A stretch of 64,000 bases of DNA from Paraflavitalea sp. CAU 1676 (GTDB lineage: Bacteria > Bacteroidota > Bacteroidia > Chitinophagales > Chitinophagaceae): positions 470,504-534,503 of the forward strand of contig NZ_JARHUJ010000009.1 of NCBI RefSeq assembly GCF_029223285.1. Reading direction: 5' to 3'. Numbering within the stretch: the stretch's first letter is position 1; each line of letters begins with the position of its first letter. Position numbers and translations under genes: made by a program. Shown here in pieces: positions 26,007 through 34,288 of this stretch. The notes under the pieces are model-generated. The model saw only the letters and a list, made by a program, of their open reading frames with translations. It was not told the DNA's origin and made no database searches.

Positions 26007-27284
26007 ATGGCATTCGAAAACAGCATCACATACGCCCAACAGCTTGATCGCATCGATCCGTTGGCAAAATATCGCGATCAGTTCATCATACCGGAGCACA
26101 ACGGAAAGCAACAGCTCTATTTCCTGGGCAACTCCCTCGGCTTGCAACCGCGCCGCACCAAAGAACGCCTGCACCAGATACTCGGCAACTGGGCCGATTA
26201 CGGCGTAGAAGGTTGGTTTATGGGCGATAACCAATGGTTGCAATACCACGATCAACTGATACAGCCATTAGCAGCAGTAGTAGGTGCCTTACCACACGAA
26301 GTAGTGGTCATGAACCAACTCACGGTCAACCTGCACCTGCTCATGGTCACCTTCTATCGCCCCGAAGGCAAACGCCGCAAGATCATTTGCGAAGCCAAAG
26401 CCTTCCCCAGCGATCAGTACATGTTCGAAACCCATGTAAAACACCATGGCTTCGATCCGGCTGAAGTACTCATAGAAGTAGCTCCGCGCACAGGCGAACA
26501 TACCATCCGCGAAGAAGATATACTCGCTGCGATCGATCAGCACAAAGACGAACTCGCCCTCGTACTATGGGGTGGCATCAACTATTATACCGGTCAGCTT
26601 TTCGATATGGCGACGATCACCCGCGCCGCGCAGGCAGCAGGGGCGAAGGTAGGTTTCGATCTCGCACACGTGGCAGGTAACGTACCCGTGCAGCTGCACG
26701 ACTGGAACGTCGACTTCGCCTGCTGGTGCAGTTATAAATACCTCAACAGCGGCCCCGGCGCCATCGGTGGCGCCTACATCCACGAGCGTTACCACAACGA
26801 TCCCACCCTGCATCGGTTTGCAGGCTGGTGGGGTTACGACAAAGCCACCCGCTTCAAAATGGAAAAAGGATTTGTGCCCGATGCCGGCGCACAGGGATGG
26901 CAACTGAGTACCCCCTCGGTATTGCTCTACGCCGCCCATAAAGCTGCCCTGGAGATCGTGGAAGAAGCAGGCTGGCAAAACATACAGCAAAAGCGGCAGC
27001 AGCTCAATGCCTGGCTCTGGTACCTGGTAGAAGAACTCGAAACTTCCATCCCGCAAGCCCGCCTCGAGATCATCACACCCCGCAGCGAAGCCGCCCGCGG
27101 CAGTCAGATCTCCCTGCTGGTGCACCGCAAGGGTAGGCAGTTATTCGATGCGCTCACCGAAGCAGGCATCATTGTCGACTGGCGCGAGCCGAACGTCATC
27201 CGCCTCGCCCCCGTGGCCCTGTACAATACCTATGAAGAGGTATGGAAATTTGTAGATACCTTAGCCCGCTTAATCAGACAATAA
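26007..27284 (+). CDS. kynU: Kynureninase
   Basis: A 425-residue PLP enzyme that cleaves kynurenine to anthranilate and alanine (or 3-hydroxykynurenine to 3-hydroxyanthranilate). It carries YFLGNSLGLQPRRTKERL, LTVNLHLLMVTFYRP, FDLAHVAGNVPVQLHDWNVDFACWCSYKYLNSGPG with the PLP Lys at 244, and the late WREPNVIRLAPVALYNTYEEV. Length and motifs are full and normal. No tryptophan 2,3-dioxygenase or kynurenine monooxygenase is in the window, so the rest of the pathway must be elsewhere. pyrF follows after 26 bases. Confidence 0.96.
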   Translation: MAFENSITYAQQLDRIDPLAKYRDQFIIPEHNGKQQLYFLGNSLGLQPRRTKERLHQILGNWADYGVEGWFMGDNQWLQYHDQLIQPLAAVVGALPHEVVVMNQLTVNLHLLMVTFYRPEGKRRKIICEAKAFPSDQYMFETHVKHHGFDPAEVLIEVAPRTGEHTIREEDILAAIDQHKDELALVLWGGINYYTGQLFDMATITRAAQAAGAKVGFDLAHVAGNVPVQLHDWNVDFACWCSYKYLNSGPGAIGGAYIHERYHNDPTLHRFAGWWGYDKATRFKMEKGFVPDAGAQGWQLSTPSVLLYAAHKAALEIVEEAGWQNIQQKRQQLNAWLWYLVEELETSIPQARLEIITPRSEAARGSQISLLVHRKGRQLFDALTEAGIIVDWREPNVIRLAPVALYNTYEEVWKFVDTLARLIRQ

Positions 27285-27310
27285 GTACGCCGCTAAAAAT
27301 ACATTACGAC

Positions 27311-28114
27311 ATGACACGTGCACAATTAGTAGAACAGATCAGGACTAAGAAGAGTTATCTCTGCGTCGGACTCGATACCGACATTACCAAGATCCCCCGC
27401 CACCTGCTCTCCTCACCCGAGCCGGTGTTCGAATTCAATAAGCGCATCATCGATGCCACCAAAGATTATTGCGTCAGCTATAAGATCAATACCGCCTTTT
27501 ACGAAGCATTGGGACTGGTAGGATGGGAAGCCATGGAACGCACGGTTGATTATATACCCGATACGCATTTCAAGATCGCCGATGCCAAGCGCGGCGATAT
27601 CGGCAATACCTCTACACAATACGCAAAGGCATTCTTCGAAACTATGAACTTCGATGCTATCACCGTAGCGCCCTACATGGGGGCCGATAGCGTGAAACCC
27701 TTTCTGGAGTATAAAGGAAAGTGGACCATCCTCCTCGGCTTAACTTCCAACACCGGCGCGTCCGACTTCGAGCTGCAACCAGCCGGCGATGGGCTTCTCT
27801 ATGAAAAGGTGCTCAACACGGCGGCGCAATGGGGCACTCCGGAAAACCTGATGTATGTGATCGGCGCCACACAAAGCGACTGGTTCACCAACATACGCCA
27901 GCTCACCCCCGATCATTTCTACCTCGTGCCCGGCGTGGGCGCACAGGGAGGAAGTCTGAAGGAGATCTCCGAAAAGGCCATGAATAAAGATATTGGCATC
28001 CTCGTCAATGCGAGCCGTGCGATCATCTATGCTTCTACCGGCGAAGACTTTGCCGTGAAAGCAACCGAAGTGGCCAAAGCCTACCAGCTGGAAATGGCCG
28101 GATACATCAAGTAG
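27311..28114 (+). CDS. pyrF: Orotidine 5'-phosphate decarboxylase, type 2
   Basis: A 267-residue enzyme that makes UMP in pyrimidine synthesis. The active-site motif D-A-K-R-G-D is at residues 91-96, with SYLCVGLDTDITKIP near the start, VAPYMGADS, LLGLTSNTGASDF and LVPGVGAQGG further on. The length of about 270 residues fits the type 2 (longer) bacterial form. I chose ATG 27311 (MTRAQLVEQIRTKKSYLCVG) over the longer frame overlapping kynU. Two hairpins follow, the second a proper terminator. Confidence 0.95.
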   Translation: MTRAQLVEQIRTKKSYLCVGLDTDITKIPRHLLSSPEPVFEFNKRIIDATKDYCVSYKINTAFYEALGLVGWEAMERTVDYIPDTHFKIADAKRGDIGNTSTQYAKAFFETMNFDAITVAPYMGADSVKPFLEYKGKWTILLGLTSNTGASDFELQPAGDGLLYEKVLNTAAQWGTPENLMYVIGATQSDWFTNIRQLTPDHFYLVPGVGAQGGSLKEISEKAMNKDIGILVNASRAIIYASTGEDFAVKATEVAKAYQLEMAGYIK

Positions 28115-28125
28115 CCATAACAAAA

Positions 28126-28143
28126 AACGGCCCGCAGGCCGTT
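28126..28143 (-). terminator. Hairpin after pyrF with minus-strand T-run
   Basis: AACGGCC, loop CGCA, GGCCGTT. Its A-run lies on the 5' side, so it would terminate minus-strand transcription coming from the YjbR gene rather than pyrF. Confidence 0.5.
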
Positions 28144-28171
28144 ACGTAAATAAATAGCTTTACAAGATCAG

Positions 28172-28196
28172 GGTCCGCCACCGCGGACCTTTTTTT
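28172..28196 (+). terminator. Terminator after pyrF
   Basis: GGTCCGC, loop CACC, GCGGACC and seven T, 58 bases after the pyrF stop. Confidence 0.88.
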
Positions 28197-28201
28197 GCTC
28201 C

Positions 28202-28549
28202 CTATAACCCCAATTCCTTTCTTTTCTTCGCCGGCAACTTTGCAGCCACCTGGTCATAGGAGGAGGTTAGCAAACGCGTCCACTCTTTCTTGCCAATGCG
28301 GTTGATATCGTCGATCCATACCCACTTGTACCGGGCCATGTACGGCGCCGGCTTACAACCCGGCCGGGCACTCACTTCATCAAACTCCTCATCTGCCACT
28401 TTAAAAGAAGCCGAAATAGGCACCTCATCCGGTGCGGTCACCAGGAACATCTTCTCACCCACATTGAAGCAAAGATGGTTTTCCCATTTAATGTCTTGTG
28501 TAACACCGGCCCACTTGCCGCAGATTGTTTGAATGTCTTCGATGGTCAT
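28202..28549 (-). CDS. YjbR/MmcQ-family protein
   Basis: A 115-residue cytoplasmic protein of the YjbR/MmcQ family, with the CyaY-like fold suggested to bind DNA. Visible: CGKWAGVTQDIKWENHLCFNVGEKMFLVT, then FKVADEEFDEVSARPGCKPAPYMARYKWVWID, and the LLTSSYDQVAAKLPAKKRKEL tail. Function in the cell is unknown. The start may be 28549 (MTIEDIQTICG) or two codons earlier. A -7 element lies 24 bases upstream. Confidence 0.85.
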   Translation of the reverse strand: MTIEDIQTICGKWAGVTQDIKWENHLCFNVGEKMFLVTAPDEVPISASFKVADEEFDEVSARPGCKPAPYMARYKWVWIDDINRIGKKEWTRLLTSSYDQVAAKLPAKKRKELGL

Positions 28550-28572
28550 AGGCAATCAGTAAAAGTGAACGG

Positions 28573-28580
28573 CAAAATTA
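28573..28580 (-). promoter_or_regulatory. Candidate -7 element of the YjbR-family gene
   Basis: Minus strand TAATTTTG followed by CC, overlapping the stop of the gene upstream. Confidence 0.45.
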
Positions 28581-29012
28581 ATCATTATACGGTTTGGCCG
28601 GCTTACCGGGCACAAAACTCCCGATAGGCGCTGTATACCAGGGCAGCACCTCGAATTTCAACCGGCCCGAAGCCACTGCTTTGTCGGTCTGCAGCAACTG
28701 CTCCACTTCCTCGCGGGTAGGACAATCAATAATGAACAGCCCCTGGTAGCCCAGTTCGTTTTTGCCGAACGGACCAGCCACTTTGATCTTTCCTTCGTTA
28801 TAGAGGCGGTTGATATTGTTGAGGTGTGCTTTCTGTATTTCGGCGGCCGTAGCAGAATCCTGCGCGCGGTTGGGGCCCTTCGTTAAGATCACAAACCAGT
28901 ATTGTCGTATCTGGTCGGCTGGCTTCTTGCCGGTCGTAGCTTCTTTTTGTTGGGCAAAACCTGCGGCGCAAACCAACACGATCAGCACCAGCAGCAAGGA
29001 GAATTTTCTCAT
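28578..29012 (-). CDS. Exported YCII-related domain protein
   Basis: A 144-residue protein with a signal peptide (FSLLLVLIVLVCAAGFAQ) followed by a YCII-like alpha/beta domain: YWFVILTKGPNR, AEIQKAHLNNINRLYNEGKIKVAGPFG, GLFIIDCPTREEVEQLLQTDKAVASGRLKFEVLPWY. The H and D of the YCII core are in HLNNINR and the C-P-T stretch. Most YCII proteins are cytoplasmic; the exported form is common in Bacteroidota. Enzymatic activity unknown. Start at 29012 where the signal begins. Confidence 0.82.
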   Translation of the reverse strand: MRKFSLLLVLIVLVCAAGFAQQKEATTGKKPADQIRQYWFVILTKGPNRAQDSATAAEIQKAHLNNINRLYNEGKIKVAGPFGKNELGYQGLFIIDCPTREEVEQLLQTDKAVASGRLKFEVLPWYTAPIGSFVPGKPAKPYND

Positions 29013-29031
29013 ATAGTTCAATTTAAGAGTC

Positions 29032-29039
29032 AAAGATAA
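29032..29039 (-). promoter_or_regulatory. Candidate -7 element of the YCII gene
   Basis: Minus strand TATCTTTG, 19 bases before the start at 29012. Confidence 0.5.
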
Positions 29040-29229
29040 TCGCTCCGCTCAAGCCTTCCCCATGTATCACGATCAACCCGGAAATCCGACCGACGAACAA
29101 AGCCCCCCAAAAAAAACAGGGCCCCCGTTTCCGGAGTGCCCCGTCGTAGAGAGTCTTCGACTCTGCTGACTGCAAGTTTTGCGCACACATTCTATCCACC
29201 GCAGTCCTTGTATCTTGTGTTTTCCTGGC

Positions 29230-30219
29230 TTATATATTCCTCGTTCTCTTCCTATCCTTCTTGTCGTCGTCTTTGTCAATGTCGAACGAAAGGTTGTGGC
29301 CAATCGTAACAGTCTGGAAGCTGGCTTTGATCCGCACCGAAGCACTGCCGCTGCCGGCTACACCGATGTACTGGTGGTCGAATTTGGGCCCATGACTGTC
29401 TTCGTCGTCGTCGTCTTTCTTGATAGGGAAGGAGGTCTTGTTGCTGAGTTCGCCAAAGCTCGTCTTGACATTGAAGCTGGCCGAAATACTCGTTGGCACA
29501 TCTACATACAAGGGCGTAAAATCATTCTTGACGTCGAGCGATTTGATGCTATTCTGTAAGTTAAGTTTGATGCCGCTGCAATGCTCGAACGTACCACGTA
29601 CGTCACCCGTTACATTCTCAATCAGCCCGCGGGAGAACTTGATGGCCAGCGTACCCGAATTGAAAGCACCGAGATTTACCTTGCCAAACTCAACCAGTAC
29701 TTTCGCCTTCGTCAGTTTGCCGGCAGTAAAGCTGCCAAACTTGCTCACGAAATTGGCCGGTCCGTTGTAATCGCCGATCGACATGGGGCCAAATTCATTC
29801 GTGGCCGTAAACTGGTATCCATCCGGAACATATACCACCATATTAATGCTGAAACTTTGCTTCTCGCCCTTCTCGCGACTATTGTTGTTATCGCCAATGC
29901 GTGTTTTGAAAGTAACATCATTGCCACTATTGTCTGCGTCGATCGAGATCGCATCCAGCAGCTTTTGTGCCCGTTCGTCGCTGCCCGCTTCAGCAGTGAT
30001 GGTGGCGTCTACCTTCACTTCATTTTTGCTCCAGGTGCTGATCTTCATCTCGCCAAATGAGTTGCTCACCTTGATCTTGTCGGCCGAAGTAACGCTATAC
30101 GATTTAGAGAAAGTCTTTTTCTTTTCTACCAGCGGATCGCCTGCCGCCATCACAGCAGTTTGTAAAGCCAGAGAAGCCACTAACAACAATGCACTATACG
30201 ATCTTACCATTGCTTTCAT
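29230..30219 (-). CDS. Exported beta-rich protein (DUF4097/adhesin-like), third gene of an ECF sigma operon
   Basis: A 329-residue exported protein (signal LLLVASLALQTAVMAAG). The mature part repeats the pattern of DUF4097-type putative adhesins: V-x-N-x-F-G-x-M/S-x-I/L strands such as KVSNSFGEMKISTW, ATNEFGPMSIGDY, VSKFGSFTAGKLTKAKVLVEFGKVNLG and VKTSFGELSNKTSF, which would form a beta-helix or stacked sheet. A very acidic loop (KKDDDDEDSHGP) and a basic Lys/Asp/Arg tail follow. It starts inside the last 26 bases of the anti-sigma-like gene, so it belongs to that operon. Role probably at the envelope; unknown. Confidence 0.78.
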   Translation of the reverse strand: MKAMVRSYSALLLVASLALQTAVMAAGDPLVEKKKTFSKSYSVTSADKIKVSNSFGEMKISTWSKNEVKVDATITAEAGSDERAQKLLDAISIDADNSGNDVTFKTRIGDNNNSREKGEKQSFSINMVVYVPDGYQFTATNEFGPMSIGDYNGPANFVSKFGSFTAGKLTKAKVLVEFGKVNLGAFNSGTLAIKFSRGLIENVTGDVRGTFEHCSGIKLNLQNSIKSLDVKNDFTPLYVDVPTSISASFNVKTSFGELSNKTSFPIKKDDDDEDSHGPKFDHQYIGVAGSGSASVRIKASFQTVTIGHNLSFDIDKDDDKKDRKRTRNI

Positions 30220-30811
30220 TATTGCCCGATTTAGATTTTTTAATTTGTTGGATGATCTGAAGCTGTTGATTCAGTAACTCGGTCTGCAGCCGCAAATTCT
30301 GGATCATCGCTTCTAAGAGTTGCTCCCGGTTGGCATTGGTGGGCAGTTCGCTCTTCAATGTGTTGTAAGAGCTGTCGAGCCTTGAAATGTCTTGCAGGAA
30401 TTGTTTGTATAAGGTCGGATTGTCTTTCTCGATTTGCTTCAGCTCACTTTGCTTGAGTTCGATGAGCTGGGTGAAATGATAAACTTCTTTAGCATAGGTC
30501 GGGTTAATGTCTTTCAGCAACACATCCCCTTCCGGCGACTGCTTCTTGCCGGACTTTTCATCCTGGACAATCGCATTATTGTCCGGACCGACTTTACCAT
30601 TGGGAACAAACAGGTGATACACCCCCAGGCCCGCCAGCACCATAATGGCCGCCGCCACGCTCCAGCGCATGATCTTCATGGACAATACTTTCCCTTTCTG
30701 CTCACGCGGCTTCAGCTCTTTCTCCAGCTTCGTCCACACCTGTGGGGCCGGTTCATCACTGTCAAAATCCTCCCGGTGATCGCGCATGAATTGTTCAAAA
30801 CGGGTACTCAT
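30194..30811 (-). CDS. Anti-sigma-factor-like single-pass membrane protein
   Basis: A 205-residue protein with a cytoplasmic N-terminus (MSTRFEQFMRDHREDFDSDEPAPQVW), one membrane helix at about 50-67 (SVAAAIMVLAGLGVYHLFV) and a periplasmic, coiled-coil-like C-terminus rich in Gln, Leu and Glu. The helix layout and its position right after an ECF sigma gene (overlap ATGA) suggest an anti-sigma factor, although no zinc-finger motif (H-x3-C-x2-C) is visible. Bacteroidota ECF operons often carry such non-canonical partners. Confidence 0.7.
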   Translation of the reverse strand: MSTRFEQFMRDHREDFDSDEPAPQVWTKLEKELKPREQKGKVLSMKIMRWSVAAAIMVLAGLGVYHLFVPNGKVGPDNNAIVQDEKSGKKQSPEGDVLLKDINPTYAKEVYHFTQLIELKQSELKQIEKDNPTLYKQFLQDISRLDSSYNTLKSELPTNANREQLLEAMIQNLRLQTELLNQQLQIIQQIKKSKSGNNESNGKIV

Positions 30812-31374
30812 AATAATCCTCCTTGTTTTATAATAGACAGTAGCTTTTGTTTCGCTCTTACATATTGGGTCCGCACCGTATTGTGCGAAATGTGCAGGAT
30901 GCCTGCAATCTCTTCCTGGTCGTACCCCTCCAGCAGGTAGAGGCTCACCACGGCCCGGTAACCGTCGGGCAATCGTTGGATGGCCTTCTTGACTTCGGCC
31001 ACCCGGTATTGCAGGTCCGCTTCGTCGATCGGCTCCTCCTGCGCAATGGCATGAACGCCGTCTTCGCGCTCTTCGTCGATCTCCACGAAATGGCCGCGTC
31101 GCTTGCGCAACGCATTGATCGATTTGTTGATCACGATCTTCTTTAGCCAGGCTCCAAACGTGGAGCGGTAATGAAAATCGTTGAGCGAACGGAACGCATC
31201 CAGGAACGCTTCCTGGAGAACATCTTCCGCGTCTGCCGTATTGTTCACAATACGCAGACTGGTGTTGTACATGGCTTTGGAATAACGTTGATACAACAAT
31301 TGATAACTCAGGCTGTCACCCTGTTTACATCGTTCTACCAGTTCATCCCGGACGGTGTTTGCAGTCAGCTCCAC
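30808..31374 (-). CDS. ECF RNA polymerase sigma factor
   Basis: A 188-residue sigma-70 family factor with only regions 2 and 4. Region 2: YQLLYQRYSKAMYNTSLRIVNNTADAEDVLQEAFLDAF with FGAWLKKIVINKSINALRKRR. Region 4: LPDGYRAVVSLYLLEGYDQEEIAGILHISHNTVRTQYVRAKQKL, a complete helix-turn-helix. It leads a three-gene minus-strand operon with the membrane partner and the exported beta-rich protein. The signal sensed is not evident. Confidence 0.94.
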   Translation of the reverse strand: MELTANTVRDELVERCKQGDSLSYQLLYQRYSKAMYNTSLRIVNNTADAEDVLQEAFLDAFRSLNDFHYRSTFGAWLKKIVINKSINALRKRRGHFVEIDEEREDGVHAIAQEEPIDEADLQYRVAEVKKAIQRLPDGYRAVVSLYLLEGYDQEEIAGILHISHNTVRTQYVRAKQKLLSIIKQGGLL

Positions 31375-31616
31375 GATGAATGATTTAATGTTTGTTCATA
31401 AGAAGAGACATGGGCGTGAAACAGATGTTGCATAAGCTCCATAAAATATTTCAATTCAGCCAGAAAACCCTTTAGCGTACACCCGGTTAGCTATTTTAGC
31501 ACGGGTCAAAGTTCCTCACTTGCCTTGGCCGCCCCCGCACGTCTTCTCCCGCATAAACTAACACTTATTAGCTAATTTTCATTACATTAGCACCCATAGA
31601 CCAAAAAGAAGGAAAC

Positions 31617-32801
31617 ATGAGCGCCAAAACCGATCTTTTTACCAGTCCCGACTATTTCGCAGTCGACGACCTGCTCACCGAAGAGCAAAAACTTATCCGG
31701 GAAACCGTACGCACCTACGTTAAAAAAGAGATCAGTCCCATTATAGAAGATTATGCCCAGCGGGCCGAATTTCCCCAGCACATCGTAAAACAGTTGGGAG
31801 AACTCGGCTGCTTTGGCCCTACCATACCCGCCGAATACGGCGGGGGAGGGCTCGATTATACCTCCTACGGACTCATGATGCAGGAACTCGAACGCGGCGA
31901 CAGCGGCGTACGCTCCACCGCCTCCGTACAGGGCTCTCTCGTCATGTTTCCGATCTATGAGTTCGGCAGCGAAGAACAACGCAAAAAATACCTGCCCAAA
32001 CTCGGCAGTGGCGAATGGCTGGGCTGTTTCGGTCTCACCGAGCCCGATCATGGCTCCAACCCCGCCGGCATGCTCACCCATTTCAAAGACGCCGGCGACC
32101 ACGTCATCCTCAACGGCGCCAAGATGTGGATCAGCAATGCCCCTTTCGCACAGGTGGCCGTAGTATGGGCCAAGGACGAAGCCGGCGACATTCGCGGCCT
32201 CATCCTCGAGCGCGGCATGGAAGGCTTCAGCACCCCCACCACCCACGGCAAATGGAGCCTCCGGGCCTCTGCAACCGGAGAACTCGTATTCGACCATGTA
32301 AAAGTGCCCAAAGAAAATATACTGCCCAACGTAAAAGGCCTCAAAGGGCCGCTCAGTTGCCTCACCCGCGCCCGTTTTGGCATCGCCTGGGGCAGCGTAG
32401 GCGCCGCCATGGATTGTTACGATACCGCCTTGCGCTATTCCTTGGAGCGCGTGCAGTTCGACCGCCCGATAGGCGGCTTCCAGCTGCAACAGAAGAAACT
32501 CGCCGAAATGATCACCGACATTACCAAGGCGCAACTGCTCAACTGGCGCCTCGGCACACTCATGGACCAGCACAAAGCCACCCCGCAACAGGTCTCCATG
32601 GCCAAGCGCAATGGCTGCGAGATCGCCGCCAACATTGCGCGCGAAGCACGCCAGATGCTCGGCGGTATGGGCATCACCGGCGAATATTCCGTCATGCGCC
32701 ACATGATGAACATTGAAAGCGTCATCACGTACGAAGGTACCCACGATATCCATTTGCTCATTACCGGCATGGATGTCACAGGGCTCAACGCATTTAAATA
32801 G
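31617..32801 (+). CDS. Acyl-CoA dehydrogenase, glutaryl-CoA dehydrogenase type
   Basis: A 394-residue FAD enzyme. The last part, LGGMGITGEYSVMRHMMNIESVITYEGTHDIHLLITGMDVTG, carries the catalytic Glu 373 in YEGTHDIH and is closest to glutaryl-CoA dehydrogenases, which oxidise and decarboxylate glutaryl-CoA to crotonyl-CoA in lysine and tryptophan breakdown. FGLTEPDHGSNPAGM and the FAD-binding WISNAPFAQ stretch are standard. The glutaryl specificity is inferred by motif; a short-chain acyl-CoA role is possible. Preceded by a 240-base gap with no clear terminator. Confidence 0.88.
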   Translation: MSAKTDLFTSPDYFAVDDLLTEEQKLIRETVRTYVKKEISPIIEDYAQRAEFPQHIVKQLGELGCFGPTIPAEYGGGGLDYTSYGLMMQELERGDSGVRSTASVQGSLVMFPIYEFGSEEQRKKYLPKLGSGEWLGCFGLTEPDHGSNPAGMLTHFKDAGDHVILNGAKMWISNAPFAQVAVVWAKDEAGDIRGLILERGMEGFSTPTTHGKWSLRASATGELVFDHVKVPKENILPNVKGLKGPLSCLTRARFGIAWGSVGAAMDCYDTALRYSLERVQFDRPIGGFQLQQKKLAEMITDITKAQLLNWRLGTLMDQHKATPQQVSMAKRNGCEIAANIAREARQMLGGMGITGEYSVMRHMMNIESVITYEGTHDIHLLITGMDVTGLNAFK

Positions 32802-32904
32802 CTCCAGGGTCAACAACACCACGCCCAAAACGTTATACTGCCAAACAACCGGCCATCGGGCAGGGGAGGTACTCCTTTGTCCGTAAACAAACAAGCACAA
32901 CGGA

Positions 32905-33909
32905 ATGGAGATCATAACGCACAGCAAACAATACGAAGACGAAACCATCAACCTCATCGTAGGTATACAGGCCGGCGAATTCGGCGTTCCCATCACTGCC
33001 GCCGACCAGCCCGATCTGCGTACCGTGAACACCTTTTACCAGCAGGGCAACGGTAACTTCTGGCTTGCCCTCGAAGAAAATAAGGTCGTAGGCACCATCG
33101 CCCTGATCGATATCGGCCACAACGAAGTAGCTTTGCGCAAGATGTTCGTGCACCCCGAACACCGGGGGCGCGATAAAGGAGTGGCACAAAAGCTGATAGA
33201 GGTGGTCTTCGACTGGTGTCGTCAACAGCAGGTACAACGCATCCTGCTCGGCACAATTGAACCCTTCAAAGCAGCCCACCGCTTTTATGAACGCAATGGA
33301 TTCGATCGCATCAAAAAGGAGCAGCTGCCGGCCTATTTCCCGGCCATGCCGCTCGATACGATCTTTTATACGTATTCATTCCACAAACAACAACCGATGA
33401 GGATCATCCTGATAGGATTCATGGGGTCTGGAAAAACGCACTGGGGCAAACAGGTGGCGCACCGCCTCAACCTGCCTTTCTTCGACCTCGATGAAGAAGT
33501 GGTCAAAGCAGAAGATGGTAAAACCGTCACGGAAATATTTGCCGACTCCGGCGAAGAGTATTTCCGCGAAAAGGAAAAGGAAACGATGGAGAAGCTGGTC
33601 GAAACCAATGAATCCATGGTGCTCTCCTGCGGTGGCGGCACGCCCTGCTTTTACAACAACATAGAATACATGAAGAAGGTAGGCATCGTCGTATGGCTCA
33701 ATACCTCCGTCGATGTATTGCTGCAACGCTTACTGAAAGAGAAAGCCAAGCGGCCGTTGATAAAAGATATCGGCGATGAAGAACTGCGCGCCTACATCCT
33801 GCGCAAGCTCAACGAGCGGCGTATGTATTATGAGCAGGCCGATGTGGTGATGGACAAGGAAGATGCCATCTCGATGAACGATTTCATACAAACCGTATTA
33901 CATGCATAA
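32905..33909 (+). CDS. GNAT acetyltransferase fused to shikimate kinase
   Basis: A 334-residue open frame with two complete domains. Residues 1-160 are a GNAT N-acetyltransferase (FWLALEENKVVGTIALIDIG, LRKMFVHPEHRGRDKGVAQKLI with the acetyl-CoA R/Q-x-x-G-x-A loop, FYERNGF). Residues 165-334 are a shikimate kinase: Walker A GFMGSGKT (171-178), shikimate-binding FFDLDEEV and YFREKEKE, SCGGGTP, the lid R in KEKAKRPLI and R-x-x-YYEQAD. No stop separates them. An ATG at 33397 (residue 165) could give a separate AroK. The kinase would serve aromatic amino acid synthesis. The stop overlaps the next gene by eight bases. Confidence 0.85.
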   Translation: MEIITHSKQYEDETINLIVGIQAGEFGVPITAADQPDLRTVNTFYQQGNGNFWLALEENKVVGTIALIDIGHNEVALRKMFVHPEHRGRDKGVAQKLIEVVFDWCRQQQVQRILLGTIEPFKAAHRFYERNGFDRIKKEQLPAYFPAMPLDTIFYTYSFHKQQPMRIILIGFMGSGKTHWGKQVAHRLNLPFFDLDEEVVKAEDGKTVTEIFADSGEEYFREKEKETMEKLVETNESMVLSCGGGTPCFYNNIEYMKKVGIVVWLNTSVDVLLQRLLKEKAKRPLIKDIGDEELRAYILRKLNERRMYYEQADVVMDKEDAISMNDFIQTVLHA

Positions 33910-34288
33910 AGGATTTTTAACCACCGCCGCCTTGCTCGGCGCGCTCTCCGTAACACTCGGCGCATTCGGGGCACATGGATTGAAGAAGATCGTGCCGCCC
34001 GAAACCGTAGGCACCTTTGAAACTGGTGTACGATACCAGTTCTACCATGTATTTGCCCTGCTAGTGGTGGCGATATTGTTCGAGAAGTTTCCCGGCGATT
34101 GGATGCGTTGGGCAGGTTTGCTCTTCATCATCGGCATCGTACTGTTCTCCGGATCACTGTACGTGCTCACCGCCCTCAAAGCCACCAATACGGTTGGATT
34201 GAGCGGAATAGGAGCCATCACACCCATCGGCGGATTGTTCTTCATTGCCGGCTGGATCGCAATGTTCGTGGCAATCATTAAAAAATAG
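33902..34288 (+). CDS. DUF423-family membrane protein
   Basis: A 128-residue protein of the DUF423/YwdK family with four hydrophobic helices. The family N-terminal motif G-A-x-S-V-x-L-G-A-F-G-A-H-G-L-K-K is complete (residues 13-28), followed by TGVRYQFYHVFALL and LYVLTALKATNTVGLSGIGAITPIGG. Function unknown. It overlaps the GNAT-kinase gene by eight bases and its 3' end overlaps the convergent histidine kinase by 11 bases. Confidence 0.92.
   Translation: MHKGFLTTAALLGALSVTLGAFGAHGLKKIVPPETVGTFETGVRYQFYHVFALLVVAILFEKFPGDWMRWAGLLFIIGIVLFSGSLYVLTALKATNTVGLSGIGAITPIGGLFFIAGWIAMFVAIIKK

Noticed and set aside
28126..28143. Terminator of pyrF
   Set aside because: No T-run on the plus strand; the A-run lies before the stem, so it fits the opposite strand. 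The proper pyrF terminator is at 28172.
29145..29165. Palindrome AGAGTC-TTC-GACTCT as a terminator
   Set aside because: Only six base pairs, no T-run on either strand; left unassigned.
31587..33032. A 481-residue open frame antisense to the acyl-CoA dehydrogenase
   Set aside because: Shadow of the dehydrogenase gene; composition and lack of motifs exclude it.
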